Part shown: piece after piece, positions 44,860 to 54,359 of the stretch
Layout: each line of letters begins with the position of its first letter
Position numbering within the stretch: position 1 is the first letter of the stretch
From: Megalonaias nervosa
Taxonomy: Eukaryota; Mollusca; Bivalvia; Unionida; Unionidae
Direction of reading: 5' to 3'
NCBI GenBank assembly: GCA_016617855.1
Contig: JAECUM010001898.1
Location: forward strand, 55,057-119,056
Length of the DNA: 64,000 bases
Program-made: the position numbers and the translations under genes
Notes under the pieces: model-generated
The model's input: only the letters and a program-made list of their open reading frames with translations
What the model was told of the DNA's origin: nothing
Databases searched by the model: none

Positions 44860-47800
44860 GATAATGAATTATCCAAAGTTGAACCTTATAGACCTAGATT
44901 TGATCTTGACAGACTATCAGAATATAAATTTAGTACTTTGATGCAAGATATAGCTTTAACAAATGAGGATATAACCGAACGTATCCGTGAAGCAAAGAAG
45001 GAATTTCGTAATACTGGTGCTGCTCATGTATGGTCAACATTCAGAATTGGAAATATTGTCGATACTATAATGAATGACAAACGAGGAAAAGCAACTATTA
45101 ATCACCTTGATGGTCAAAAATATTTTATTTTAATAAAATTTATTGTAAATACAGAAGAAGATACTTGGATTATTCGTGACAAGCGTGATCTAGTCCGCAT
45201 ACAGTCAGGAAATAATATTGTTCTTTTGAGTAATAAATCTAAGCCCGGAATACTAACTGGTGTTGACAAACCGTATTATGAACGCGCATATCCCGTTACT
45301 GCGGTTGTATATGCAATATATCCGCTGAATAATAAACCTGACGTTGGGGATCTCAAACCGATGAGACTGTCAGAATCAAAAATAAACTGTGTAGCTGAAC
45401 GAGTTACAGAACATTTCATAAATGCGATACGTGGTAATGGTTTAACAGATTTACGACGTAAAAAAATAAATACGTGGGCAGAATCAGTTAAAGATACTGG
45501 TGCGTCTATTAAAGATGTTGCTGAGTTGGGAAAGCTATTAAAATTTCCAATAACAGTGAAGACGTTAACCGGAGAGATTTTATATAAATCGAAATATGAA
45601 TCAAGAGGAGCTTCGATAGATATTATTGATCATAATGCACATGCATGGACTAATGCTGTAACAATATTTCCACGAGACAGAACGGTTAAATTTTATGATG
45701 GTCATATATTTGATTTTATCAAAAATATCAGTAAAAACGATCCTGTATCTGTTTGGTTATTTCAAAGTTCAGAATATGATCATTATGATCAGTTTGTACG
45801 GCCTAATGGTGATATTTACCGTACAGAATCTCTACACGAGGAAATGAAAAAACTAGCATTAAAATACACTTCAGACGATATCAAGGTTGGAGAATTATTA
45901 AATAATTGTTTTACAGTTCCATCAGTTGCGGCTCACTTTGCTCAGGAGAAAAATTTATGGAAACCAACACGATCGGAATTCCATAAAAGCTGCGTAGAAT
46001 ATGGACACGGAGGATTGTGGAATACTAAATATAAGTATAATGACGTTATCTCAATTGATATGGTAGCATGTTATCCTGGGAGTTTTCTTGGATACGGAGA
46101 ATGTTCTGAATACTTTAAGAGATTTGGACATCCATCACATGAGATGACCAGAGTTGCGATAAACGGACATTTACCTGATTTTAACTTAACCGGATTTGCT
46201 CATGTAGAATCATTTGAGTTTGCAGAAAATCTCCATCCGATTACTTATGCTTGGTTTAGAAAAATGTTGGGTTCCAATAGTACTATTGCGATATATGCTT
46301 GATGTTGGAATTTTAACATTATTGAAGGTGAGTGAAGCAATTATATCGTATCGGTTACAAAAGCAAGTTTGGTTACCAGAACCGGATAGATTTAATATTG
46401 ATGATGCCAGGAAAGAATTTCCTGATCTCAACGAAGATGACATTATTAAAATTACTAATAATATACGTAAATGCAGAGATGAGCATGATGAGAAACTTGC
46501 AAAAGATCTTGGTAGAAAGATAATTGGTAAATTTACTCAAGGAGGAGCATATGATCATAAAAGACACTGTACAAGATTGATTATGGACGATGCTGAACTC
46601 GATTTTATAATCGCTGATACAACGAAAAAAACCACATTTATAAATCGGAGTAATGCTTATTTGTCAGACGGAACCAAACTAGGTACAATTGTAAGCTATC
46701 TTGATGGTGACTCACCGCAATTTACTCATTTAAGATCATCGATGTTGGCATATGTTTCTATAAATCTACTGTCTATGATTAATAGATTTTCTCGTTACGC
46801 TGTCAGAGTTGCTACAGATTCGTTATACATAAATAAAAAATATACGGATTTGTTAAAACCGCTACTTGGTAATGGTGAATGGGGATCATGGAGAATAAAA
46901 CAAGAAAATATACTTAGTTATTCTGAATCTGCCGACGTTGAAATTAAGGAAATATATTACAAAAAAAATAATCAAGTATCAAAGTCATCAGCACCATCTG
47001 TATATGATCCTGTGGCTAGACATAAAACTGTTTATCTTAACGGATGCGGTGGTTCAGGCAAAACAACACGTGTGATTAAATTATTCATGAATAATAATTC
47101 AGATATAATTGTTTTGACACCGACACATAAATTAGCCAGGGAAATAAAAGAACGAGGAGTAAAATCATGTACATATCATAGTTTCTTTAGATGGTGTGGA
47201 GACACATGGACTCCTGAACGAATGGGTGAGCAATATATACCTAAATATATTATATGGGACGAGGTAGACACGGTGTCGTTAGAAATATTAAAAACATTTC
47301 TTGATTGGTCATTGACAAAGAATACTGCTGTAATAATGTGTGGTGATCATGGTCAACCACCACCCTTTATTGGACAGTCACCACATGAATGGCTGAAGAA
47401 TAACGTAGATTATTATGAAGAAATAAATGATGACCATAGAGCTATTGATGAACCGCTGAAGGAGTTTTAAAGGTTAATCAGACTACAGCCAGATAAAATA
47501 CAATGTGAAATAATGCAAGGAGTAATTCCAAAGACTACAATGAATGATTTTCTGAGTTTATGGAATCCCGCTGATTTGATAGTTGCAGGTAGAAAGATAG
47601 TTCGTGATGAACTACAGGAGAAATTATTTCTGTTACATAAAGAAAAGTTTTCAGATCTACCTGTACCATTATGTTATCGCCCAGCAGATACTCGAATACA
47701 GAATATTGATGTTGAAATTCCTGGTGGTGGAATACAGAATCTTGTCTTGAATGATATTGTTTTAGTCGATATTAATGTTGTTGAGAATGCGCTGAGTATG

Positions 47801-48297
47801 AATAAATCACCGTGGACGTTAGGATACGCTATAACGATTCATTCGTCACAGGGGTTAACCATATCAAATACAAATATCTGGATTATAGATGATCGGATCG
47901 AATGGTCGAATTTAGTCTATCTCGCAGTTTCTCGAGTCAGAAGAATATATCAACTACATAGGGTTATTATGAATTTTACAGAAAATAATGATCAAACTGT
48001 TAGCAATGACGTAATAAGAAAAAACTATCTAGTTATAAGCAATGTGACAAAAAAAATAATCGTGACTTTGATATTGATACTGAATTTATTATAACACTAA
48101 AACAACGACAGAATAATCATTGTGCAAGCTGTAACTGTAATATATTATGGCAATATTCGAATAATAATCCAAAACAATTTACCGTAGACAGAATTAATAG
48201 TGATCTTGGTCATACACGTGATAATGTGATGCTGACCTGTCTTGAATGTAATCGACGTCGGGGCGCTGGACGCCCTGGTGCCAATTTACATAAGTGA
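44857..48297 (+). pseudogene. DNA polymerase B - SF1 helicase - HNH fusion protein, broken three times
   Basis: Three enzyme modules in one gene. (1) B-family polymerase: motif A SIDMVACYPGSF (about residue 399), a motif-B-like QFTHLRSSMLAYVSINLL, and motif C VRVATDSLYI, where ATDS replaces the usual YxDTDS. (2) SF1 helicase of the Pif1/RecD type: Walker A GCGGSGKTT, TPTHKLAREI, Walker B IIWDEV, CGDHGQPPPF, GYAITIHSSQGLT and YLAVSRVRR. (3) a C-terminal HNH/zinc domain with HCASCNCNI, VDRINSDLGHTRDN and LTCLECNRRRG. Lesions: a frame change near 46270-46302, TAA at 47468, and a frame change at the six-A run 48019-48024 (copy 2 has seven A). The stop overlaps the end of the convergent integrase gene. 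Confidence 0.9.
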
Positions 48298-49260
48298 AGG
48301 TGGTGGTAATTGTGTGTCTTTAGGAATTACTTGTAATTGTTCACGCACAAATCCACGTTGAGGAGCAGTTGAATCTAGTCTGTAGATTGCAGATCTACCA
48401 GTGGATCTAACCACGCTAGAAATTGTATGTGTAGTCACGCTCCAGATAGGATCAGTTGCTCTTTTTTTACCACCATCAAGTTCACCAGGTTCATATAAAT
48501 ATCTTACCTAATACTGGTTGAGAGAAAGATTCACGGCGTTGTATTTGCATATATTTTTTTGTAATCGCATTAGAAGGTTTCATAGAAGTTGAACGAGTAA
48601 TTTCATTATTTAACACAGCCAGCTATCACACTTGGTAATCTTGCAACCCATTCACGAGATCTTTCCCCGGACTTAAAGTCAGTAGATATTTCCTTTGCAT
48701 ATTGGTATCCAAATAACCGCTCAGCAAGTGTTCGATTAAATCGTTCAACGATTGCCTGATCATGATGAATTTCAGTATGTTCTCGTCTGATTTTAACATG
48801 ATGCTTTTTCATCAACGATAATATTGCACCAAGAAATTCTTTGCCAGGATCAACTTGTAATAATTGTGGCCATCGTAGACCACCACGTTGATAAATTCGT
48901 TCAAACGCAGATGCAACTTCAGATGCTGTCTTTGTTGATAATGGTTCCGCTTCCTTATATCTACTTGCAACGTCAACGACAGTCAATGCGTATTTGTACG
49001 TGCGTGATTGACGTCTACCAATTTTAATGGTGTCATGTGGTAAAAATAAAATATCTGCTTGATGAACTTCATTAGGGACGCTGACATCAAAATGTGCGTA
49101 CTGAATTTTTTTTAGGTGGTGGTAGATAAATTTGCCATATTGCCTGTCATGCTAACCACGCTGCAGCAACAGAACGTGAGACTTTTACTGCTTCAGATAA
49201 TTTAGTAATCGCTGATCTGCCTCTCCAATATCCTCTTGGGCTATAATAAACAGACTCCAT
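48286..49260 (-). pseudogene. Retroviral-type (Polinton) integrase, broken
   Basis: Starts at 49260 in TATAATGGAG. The core (48986-48606) is readable: a YKYALTVVDVASRYKEAEPL strand, LLQVDPGKEFLG with the second catalytic Asp, and QAIVERFNRTLAERLFGYQ with the catalytic Glu. The first Asp lies upstream, in the segment matching HQADILF of copy 2. N-terminal lesions: a TGA where copy 2 has CGA, and a run of eight A where copy 2 has seven. A further break precedes the C-terminal domain, which ends at 48286 with ...DTQLPPPSLM. The integrase inserts the element's ends into host DNA. It starts about 20 bp after the Zn-PLA2 gene. Confidence 0.88.
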
Positions 49261-49264
49261 TATA
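49258..49264 (-). promoter_or_regulatory. TATAATG start-overlapping motif (minus strand)
   Basis: TATAATG overlapping the integrase start. The same ten bases, TTATAATGGA, are kept at the integrase start of copy 2 (61173-61179). Confidence 0.6.
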
Positions 49265-49280
49265 ATAGTTATATAATTAA

Positions 49281-49792
49281 TTACCAGCCCCTAACATTAT
49301 TTTACCTTTCATGGCAGATTTTACTAGAAAACTAGCGAGTTTTTCTCAGACAGATTTATTAGGTATAGAATTTAACGCGTGAATCAATTTTACATCTGCG
49401 AGATGCCGTTGTTGTAAATCTTTACTTTTATACGCAACGTCATGAACATGGCACGCTTGATCAATCTTATTTATTGGATACTCTCCTGATCTTGGTTGAT
49501 CTTGATCATCAAGTCGGATATCAAGTCGAGTTCCAGGACCACAATAATTATATCCAGGATGTTGTTTCTCACCGGGGTATTTAGCCCATGGAGTTCCTGG
49601 TAATTTCTTTAATGAAGCGGCGATATCCCCACCTGTCTTTGTTCCTGACTTAGTCATGGAGACAAATTTGTATTTCTTCGTGCCACATTTAACGCATTTG
49701 CCTGTCAGAGCACGTCGTTTATTCTTCGTTGTTATCGTTGTTAATTCAGCAGTGGGTGTAGATGCTCTACATCGAACACAATATAGACTCAT
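49281..49792 (-). pseudogene. Zinc ribbon - phospholipase A2 protein, late nonsense codon
   Basis: 148 codons are open from 49792 to a TGA at 49346-49348. The frame then continues about 20 codons to TAA at 49281, and copy 2 has CGA at the TGA position. Residues 5-8 and 33-36 form two C-x2-C pairs of a ribbon like DUF5679 (YCVRCRA ... GKCVKCGTKKY). Residues 80-135 are a parvovirus-VP1-type PLA2: calcium loop YNYCGPGTRLD, catalytic HDVAY (117-121) after DQACHV, and a second Asp in HLADVKL (133). PLA2 of this class breaches endosomal membranes during entry in parvoviruses. The core is intact, so only the tail is lost. The gene is divergent from the ATPase with 12 bp between start codons. Confidence 0.88.
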
Positions 49793-49804
49793 ATTATTAA
49801 TAAT
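49793..49804. promoter_or_regulatory. 12-bp bidirectional start region between PLA2 and ATPase genes
   Basis: The two divergent start codons are separated by only 12 bp of A/T (attattaataat). Copy 2 keeps the same 12-bp spacing (60642-60653). This leaves no room for ordinary 5' leaders, so promoter elements must overlap the start codons or lie inside the genes. Confidence 0.6.
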
Positions 49805-50479
49805 ATGGATGTAATTGATTTTTCAGCGACACGAAAACAGGAACCAGTAAAGCACCATCCAGCATTACCAAATTCGATAAGGATGATTATAATAGGTCCA
49901 TCTGGATCGGGTAAAACGCAACTATTATTAAATTTAATAATGAGATGGTTAAAATGGAGTAAACTTTATTTAGTAGCACCAACCGCAGATGATCAACAAT
50001 GCTACGATGTACTCAAGGATTTTAATGAGAAAGCGAAATCAATTAATGAAGAAGGTGAAGATAATGATATTATTGATTTTATAACAGATATTACCGAAGC
50101 ACCATCAATAGATGACCTAGATAGATTTGTTAATAATTTAGTAGTATATGACGATGTGATGCTGGATAAACAAACAAATCCAGCTACGATATTTTCCAAA
50201 GGTAGACACAAAAATACAGACGTTATATACGTTACTCAACGATATACGCATATACCCAAGGTGATCAGAGACAACTGCAATATTTTAGTTGCGTTTAATG
50301 GAATAGATAAATACACGCAGAAAAATATCTATTACACCTGGTGTTCAGGAGATATGGACCCGATCAAATTCAGCAACTTTTTTGCTCAAGCACAAGCTAC
50401 TCCATTTGGATTTATAACGATAAATTTACACGATCCGAGATCTAGGTATCGTATAGGTTTAGATAAAATATTCGGTTGA
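49805..50479 (+). CDS. Genome-packaging ATPase (A32/FtsK-HerA type)
   Basis: An intact 224-residue frame. Walker A GPSGSGKT at residues 31-38; Walker B LVVYDDVM at 112-119; FSKGRHKNTDVIYVTQRYTH near 130-150, with the conserved Gln/Arg region of the family; C-terminal FGFITINLHDPRSRYR. The length is right for Polinton-type packaging ATPases, which pump the genome into preformed capsids. The gene ends 8 bp before the right terminal repeat. It appears functional at the sequence level, in contrast to the copy 2 homologue, which has a stop inside Walker A. Confidence 0.93.
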   Translation: MDVIDFSATRKQEPVKHHPALPNSIRMIIIGPSGSGKTQLLLNLIMRWLKWSKLYLVAPTADDQQCYDVLKDFNEKAKSINEEGEDNDIIDFITDITEAPSIDDLDRFVNNLVVYDDVMLDKQTNPATIFSKGRHKNTDVIYVTQRYTHIPKVIRDNCNILVAFNGIDKYTQKNIYYTWCSGDMDPIKFSNFFAQAQATPFGFITINLHDPRSRYRIGLDKIFG

Positions 50480-50487
50480 TTAACGAT

Positions 50488-50755
50488 AGCAGCAGGCAGG
50501 GTGAACCAACCAAAATTGAGTGACCAACGAGTAAACTAAACGCACTATAAAATAAAAACAAAAAGTCAAAAATAAAATAGCAAAAATAACTAACCCAAAC
50601 GATTTATTATCCGTTTTCAACTGTATTTGGAAATAATACCTGTTAGAAGGTTCGGTTTATAATTATTGACCTTATTTTTTCAGCCCCCGTAGGAACCTTT
50701 ATTTTGTGAAAATAAGGTCAGGAAACCAATAGGTCTGTTCGCCCTGCCTGCTGCT
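50488..50755 (-). repeat. Right terminal inverted repeat of the viral element
   Basis: 268 bp, the inverted match of 34577-34844. The inner end carries AGCAGCAGGCAGGG and the outer end CCCTGCCTGCTGCT. TCATC follows at 50756-50760. Confidence 0.95.
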
Positions 50756-50760
50756 TCATC

Positions 50761-50869
50761 TTTCATGACATCATTTTTTGCGGGCCACAGGATACGGTTC
50801 ATTTTATGGGCCACAGAATACGGCTTGACGGGCCGCATGCGGCCGCGGCCTGTGTGTTTGAGACCCATG
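50761..50869. mobile_element. Right arm of the interrupted hAT-like element
   Basis: GC-rich sequence ending GTTTGAGACCCATG, followed by ATTTAAAC (50870-50877), the partner of the site at 34488-34495. It contains several gcgggccacag / gggccacagaatacgg repeats typical of non-autonomous hAT termini. Confidence 0.88.
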
Positions 50870-51237
50870 ATTTAAACACTGGGATACAAGCTGAGAATTG
50901 TATTTTTGTTCACTTTTTAAATTCTTGCGACTTTTCAAGCAGAAAATAAAGAATAGAAAGAGAACAATATCGTTAAACAATTTCTTTAAGAAATATCCAA
51001 ACGATTGTTCCAAATCTGGTTCGCATGTTTATGTGATCTAATGCGCGGAAATATGTCTTCGTTTTTTGCTTGCTATCTTCTGTAGAAAGAACGGCGCTGA
51101 CACAATTCTCATATTTACCAAAATATCAAGAGCTTCTTTATTTACTTGATACATTCTGTCTCATAAAAAGTACAGATCCTATCGGCCGCAACATGGTATA
51201 ACACAAATATTGGTTTACACTGTTCGCATATGCATTC

Positions 51238-51490
51238 GTGTAATATATGAGCAGATGTGATGTCTATGCGGCACTTGGTTGAGTCAATCGTGTGAGCAGA
51301 TGTGATGTCTGTGCGGCAATTGGATGAGTCAGTCGTGTGAGCAGATGTGATGTCTATGCGGCACTTGGTTAAGTCAATCGTAGGAGCAGATGTGATGTCT
51401 ATGGGGCACTTGGTTGAGTCAATCGTGTGAGCAGATGTGATGTTTATGCAACACCTGGCTAAGTCAATCGTGTGAGCAGATGTGGTGTCC
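51238..51490. repeat. 45-bp minisatellite
   Basis: Five or six units around gagcagatgtgatgtctatg and cggcacttggttgagtcaat, with 45-bp spacing. The paralogous site near 32520-32570 has one unit. Confidence 0.88.
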
Positions 51491-51584
51491 ATGCGATATC
51501 GTATCGAATCAATCGTGGCTCATTTCCTTGATCCACTAGTGTGTGCACTTTTATGGTTATATATATCTATAAGACTACTATGGA

Positions 51585-51818
51585 AGTCCCGGATGGCCGA
51601 GTGGTCTAAACCGCTCGTCTTTACCGATCACTGCCACCTCACCTCTGTCTCGGACTCAGCTAATATCGGTATGTGAGAAAGCTGTCAAAAGCTTCTCGTG
51701 GGTCGGTGGTTCTTATCGGAGTTTTTCCTCGGGTTCTACTTCCACCAGTTATACTGGTCGCCATATATAGCCTAGCTTGTGCTGAGAAATGGTGTTAAAT
51801 CTCTAAACAACAACAAAA
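51585..51818 (+). repeat. tRNA-derived SINE, family B, with intact tRNA head
   Basis: The head ggatggccgagtggtctaaa resembles a Leu/Ser-type tRNA A-box. The body is shared with 5264-5455 and 12769-13010, and the tail is (aac)n. The usual target duplication is not clear here. It interrupts the paralogous segment. Confidence 0.85.
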
Positions 51819-51822
51819 TATT

Positions 51823-52385
51823 CCTAAGACTTCTGTGGTTATTGACGTTACTAAGACTAATATGGTTATCGGCATTACTAAGATTTCTATGGTTATTGAT
51901 ATTGCTAACACTTCTATGGTTATTGACATTACCTAGACTTCTTTGGTTTTTGACATTTCTAAAACGTTTATGGTTATTGACATTACTAAGACTTCACTGT
52001 TTATTGACATTACTAAGACTTCAATGGTTGTTGACGTTACTAAGAATTTAATGTTCATTGACATTCCTATGACTTCTATGGCTATTGGCATTACCAAGAC
52101 TGCTATGGTTATTGACATTCCTAAGACTTTAGTTGTTATTGATGTTACTAAAACTTCAATTCTTATTGACATTACTAAAACTTCTGTGGTAATTGACATT
52201 ACTTAGACTTCAATTGTTACTGACATTACTAAGACTTCAATGGTTATTGACATTACTAAGACTTCAATGGTTATTGACATTACGAAGACTTCATTGGTTA
52301 TTGACATTACGAAGACTTCATTGGTTATTGACATTACGAAGACTTCAGTGGTTACTGACATTACGAAGAAGACTTCAGTGACTTA
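51823..52385. repeat. 27-bp minisatellite
   Basis: About twenty units of acttcaatggttattgacat plus tactaag. The period is divisible by three, so frames on both strands stay open (9-residue repeats such as LLRLQWLLT). The paralogue at about 32610-32640 has one unit. Confidence 0.92.
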
Positions 52386-52560
52386 CTAGAATTAATTGCT
52401 TTTCTTACTAACATGTCTTGTGATTACCATTCTGTATCTCATACCCGAAAAAGGAATGAAGTTGCTTGTAATTATTTTGATGTCAGTTGCTATAATAGTC
52501 CGAGTTTCCTCTGACCCATGCCACCTCATTTTTGATATTTTGGATATTGATGTTGGGGTG

Positions 52561-52783
52561 TAGGGTGAGAGTCCACTGCCTATCGAAAAGTTGGAATTAG
52601 CCGACACCAGTTGATGTCGGCGTAGGGTAACCGCGTACTTGCCGACCTAGCAAACTTGAACGACCTTTCATCGAGATATACATGCATTTCTTACTAACAT
52701 GGCTAGTAGGCGGCTACCCCATGCCGAAACCAAATGGTGTCGGCGAATTCCAACTTTTCGATAGGCAGTGGACTATAACCCTA
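52561..52783. mobile_element. MITE-like hairpin with TA ends
   Basis: The ends TAGGGTGAGAGTCCACTGCC and GGCAGTGGACTATAACCCTA are inverted. The arms extend, with mismatches, for about 70-80 bp (tatcgaaaagttggaatt / aattccaacttttcgata; gtcggcgtagggtaaccgc / ggcggctaccccatgccga). A TA target duplication of the Tc1/mariner type is possible. There is no coding capacity. Confidence 0.75.
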
Positions 52784-53094
52784 TATATATATATATATCA
52801 GCCAAGCAATCTAAGACTGCAATGTTTACCAAAATATCGAATCCCGAGCTTTACTATAACCGAAATAGTGGCACTTAATCAGATCATTTAGAAACTGAAC
52901 TTTTCTCCTCTCTACCCCTTAGGCTTACCGAACACCTGACATCTCTCATGACATCTCTCATGATATGTATGCCTTACCTCACTCTGCGTGCAATTATTAA
53001 ATTTGCTTTATATCCTTTTCCTTTTATGATTTGGTTCATAATTTATGACTTGATTCAGTTTCTATGGTATTTCATATATGTGATACAGATGCAT

Positions 53095-53690
53095 CTTTGT
53101 TTGCAGTGTGTACGTCATGTCCGTTTAATATATCTGACCATTTGTAAGGCATGTCTTTGTTTAAAATATCTGACAGTTCGTACGACATGTCCTTATTTAA
53201 TATGTCCCACAGTTCATAGACATGTCTTCGTTTAATATATTTGACAGTTCGTAAGACATATCTTTGTTTGATATAATCTGAGAGTTCGTAAGACATGTCT
53301 TTAATATAAAAGATGGTTTGTTAGACATGTCTTTGTTTAATATATCTGATAGTTCGTAAAGTATGTCCTTGTTTATTATATCTCACAATGAGACACGTCT
53401 TTTTATATGTATGAGACATGTCGTTACCTAATATACCTGACGGTTGATAAGAGGTGTCTTTATTGTATCAGATGGTCCGTGAGACATGTCTTTGCTTAAT
53501 ATATCTGACAATTCATCAGAAGTGTCTTTAATATATCTGATGGTTCGTAAGACTTGTCTTTGTTTAATATATCTGATATTTCGTAAGACATGTCTTTGTT
53601 TAATACATCTGACAGTCAATAATATTTGTTTTATTGATGGTTCCACTATTTAATACATCTGATAGACATGTCTTTGTTTAATATATCTAA
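53095..53690. repeat. 36-bp minisatellite
   Basis: About sixteen units around gtctttgtttaatatatctg and acagttcgtaagacat. Frames within it are artefacts. Confidence 0.9.
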
Positions 53691-53954
53691 TGTCGAAATG
53701 GATGATGTCAAAAGAAAGGACAATCACCTCTGGATTTTCGCTTACAAAAAATGAGATACATATCACCAGTTATTACAGTAGTACATTTTATACACTTACC
53801 AATAGTTCTCGCGGTTGTGGAGCTACCGCAGATAAAGGGATCTTTTTGGTGAAATATACATTATATACCTGTGATGTTCGACTTGTAAATATTATGTAGG
53901 ACTGTTACCGAATGGTTAAGTGTCTAAAGTGTACGCAGGTGTGTTCCGACTAAC

Positions 53955-54345
53955 ATAAAATAAAAAAATGAGATAGACTAATATTAAATGCAATGAGGTA
54001 GACACGCAGGTAAGATGTTAGACTAACATAAAATAAAAAAATGAGATAGACTAATATTAAATGCAATGAGGTAGACATATTAAATAAGATGAGGTACACT
54101 AATATTCAACGAAAAGGAGGTAGACTATACTATTACATTTAAATGGGGAAAACTATTATTAAATCTAAAGGAGATAGACCAATATTTTATAAAAAGGAGG
54201 GAAACTAACATAAACAAAAATAAGGTAGACTAATATTAAATTGAAAGGAGGCAGACTAATAATAAATGAAAAGGAAGCTGATTAATATTATATCAACAGG
54301 AAGTACACTAATATTAATAAAATGGAGGTACACTAATATCAAAAA
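53955..54345. repeat. Degenerate tandem repeats
   Basis: Units of about 30-40 bp sharing gaggtagactaatattaaat. A 70-bp block with gagatagactaatattaaat and gcaatgaggtagacac is duplicated at the start. Confidence 0.75.
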
Positions 54346-54359
54346 GAATCTGCGATGAT

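Larger units (their letters stand above)
34577..50755 (+). mobile_element. Endogenous Polinton/adintovirus-like dsDNA element, copy 1
   Basis: A 16179-bp element bounded by 268-bp inverted terminal repeats and a perfect 5-bp target duplication TCATC (34572-34576 and 50756-50760). It holds the hallmark set of the Polinton/adintovirus group: protein B-family polymerase, retroviral-type integrase, A32/FtsK-like packaging ATPase, adenain-like protease and a double-jelly-roll capsid, plus penton-like, fibre-like and PLA2 genes. Virion genes fill the left half on +; replication and integration genes fill the right half on both strands. It is nested in a hAT-like element. Nonsense and frameshift lesions in most large genes show it is an inactivated germline copy. 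A diverged second copy starts at 59805. Confidence 0.95.
51220..52510. repeat. Segment paralogous to 32440-32770, expanded
   Basis: Blocks occur in the same order as at 32.4-32.8 kb, but two have grown into minisatellites (51238-51490 and 51823-52385), and a family B SINE is inserted between. The unexpanded paralogue shows the starting state. Confidence 0.7.

Noticed and set aside
46214..46300. Apparent new start (MSLQKISIRLLMLG) of a second gene inside the polymerase region
   Set aside because: This frame is the continuation of the polymerase after a frameshift; residues before the shift point are out-of-phase translation.
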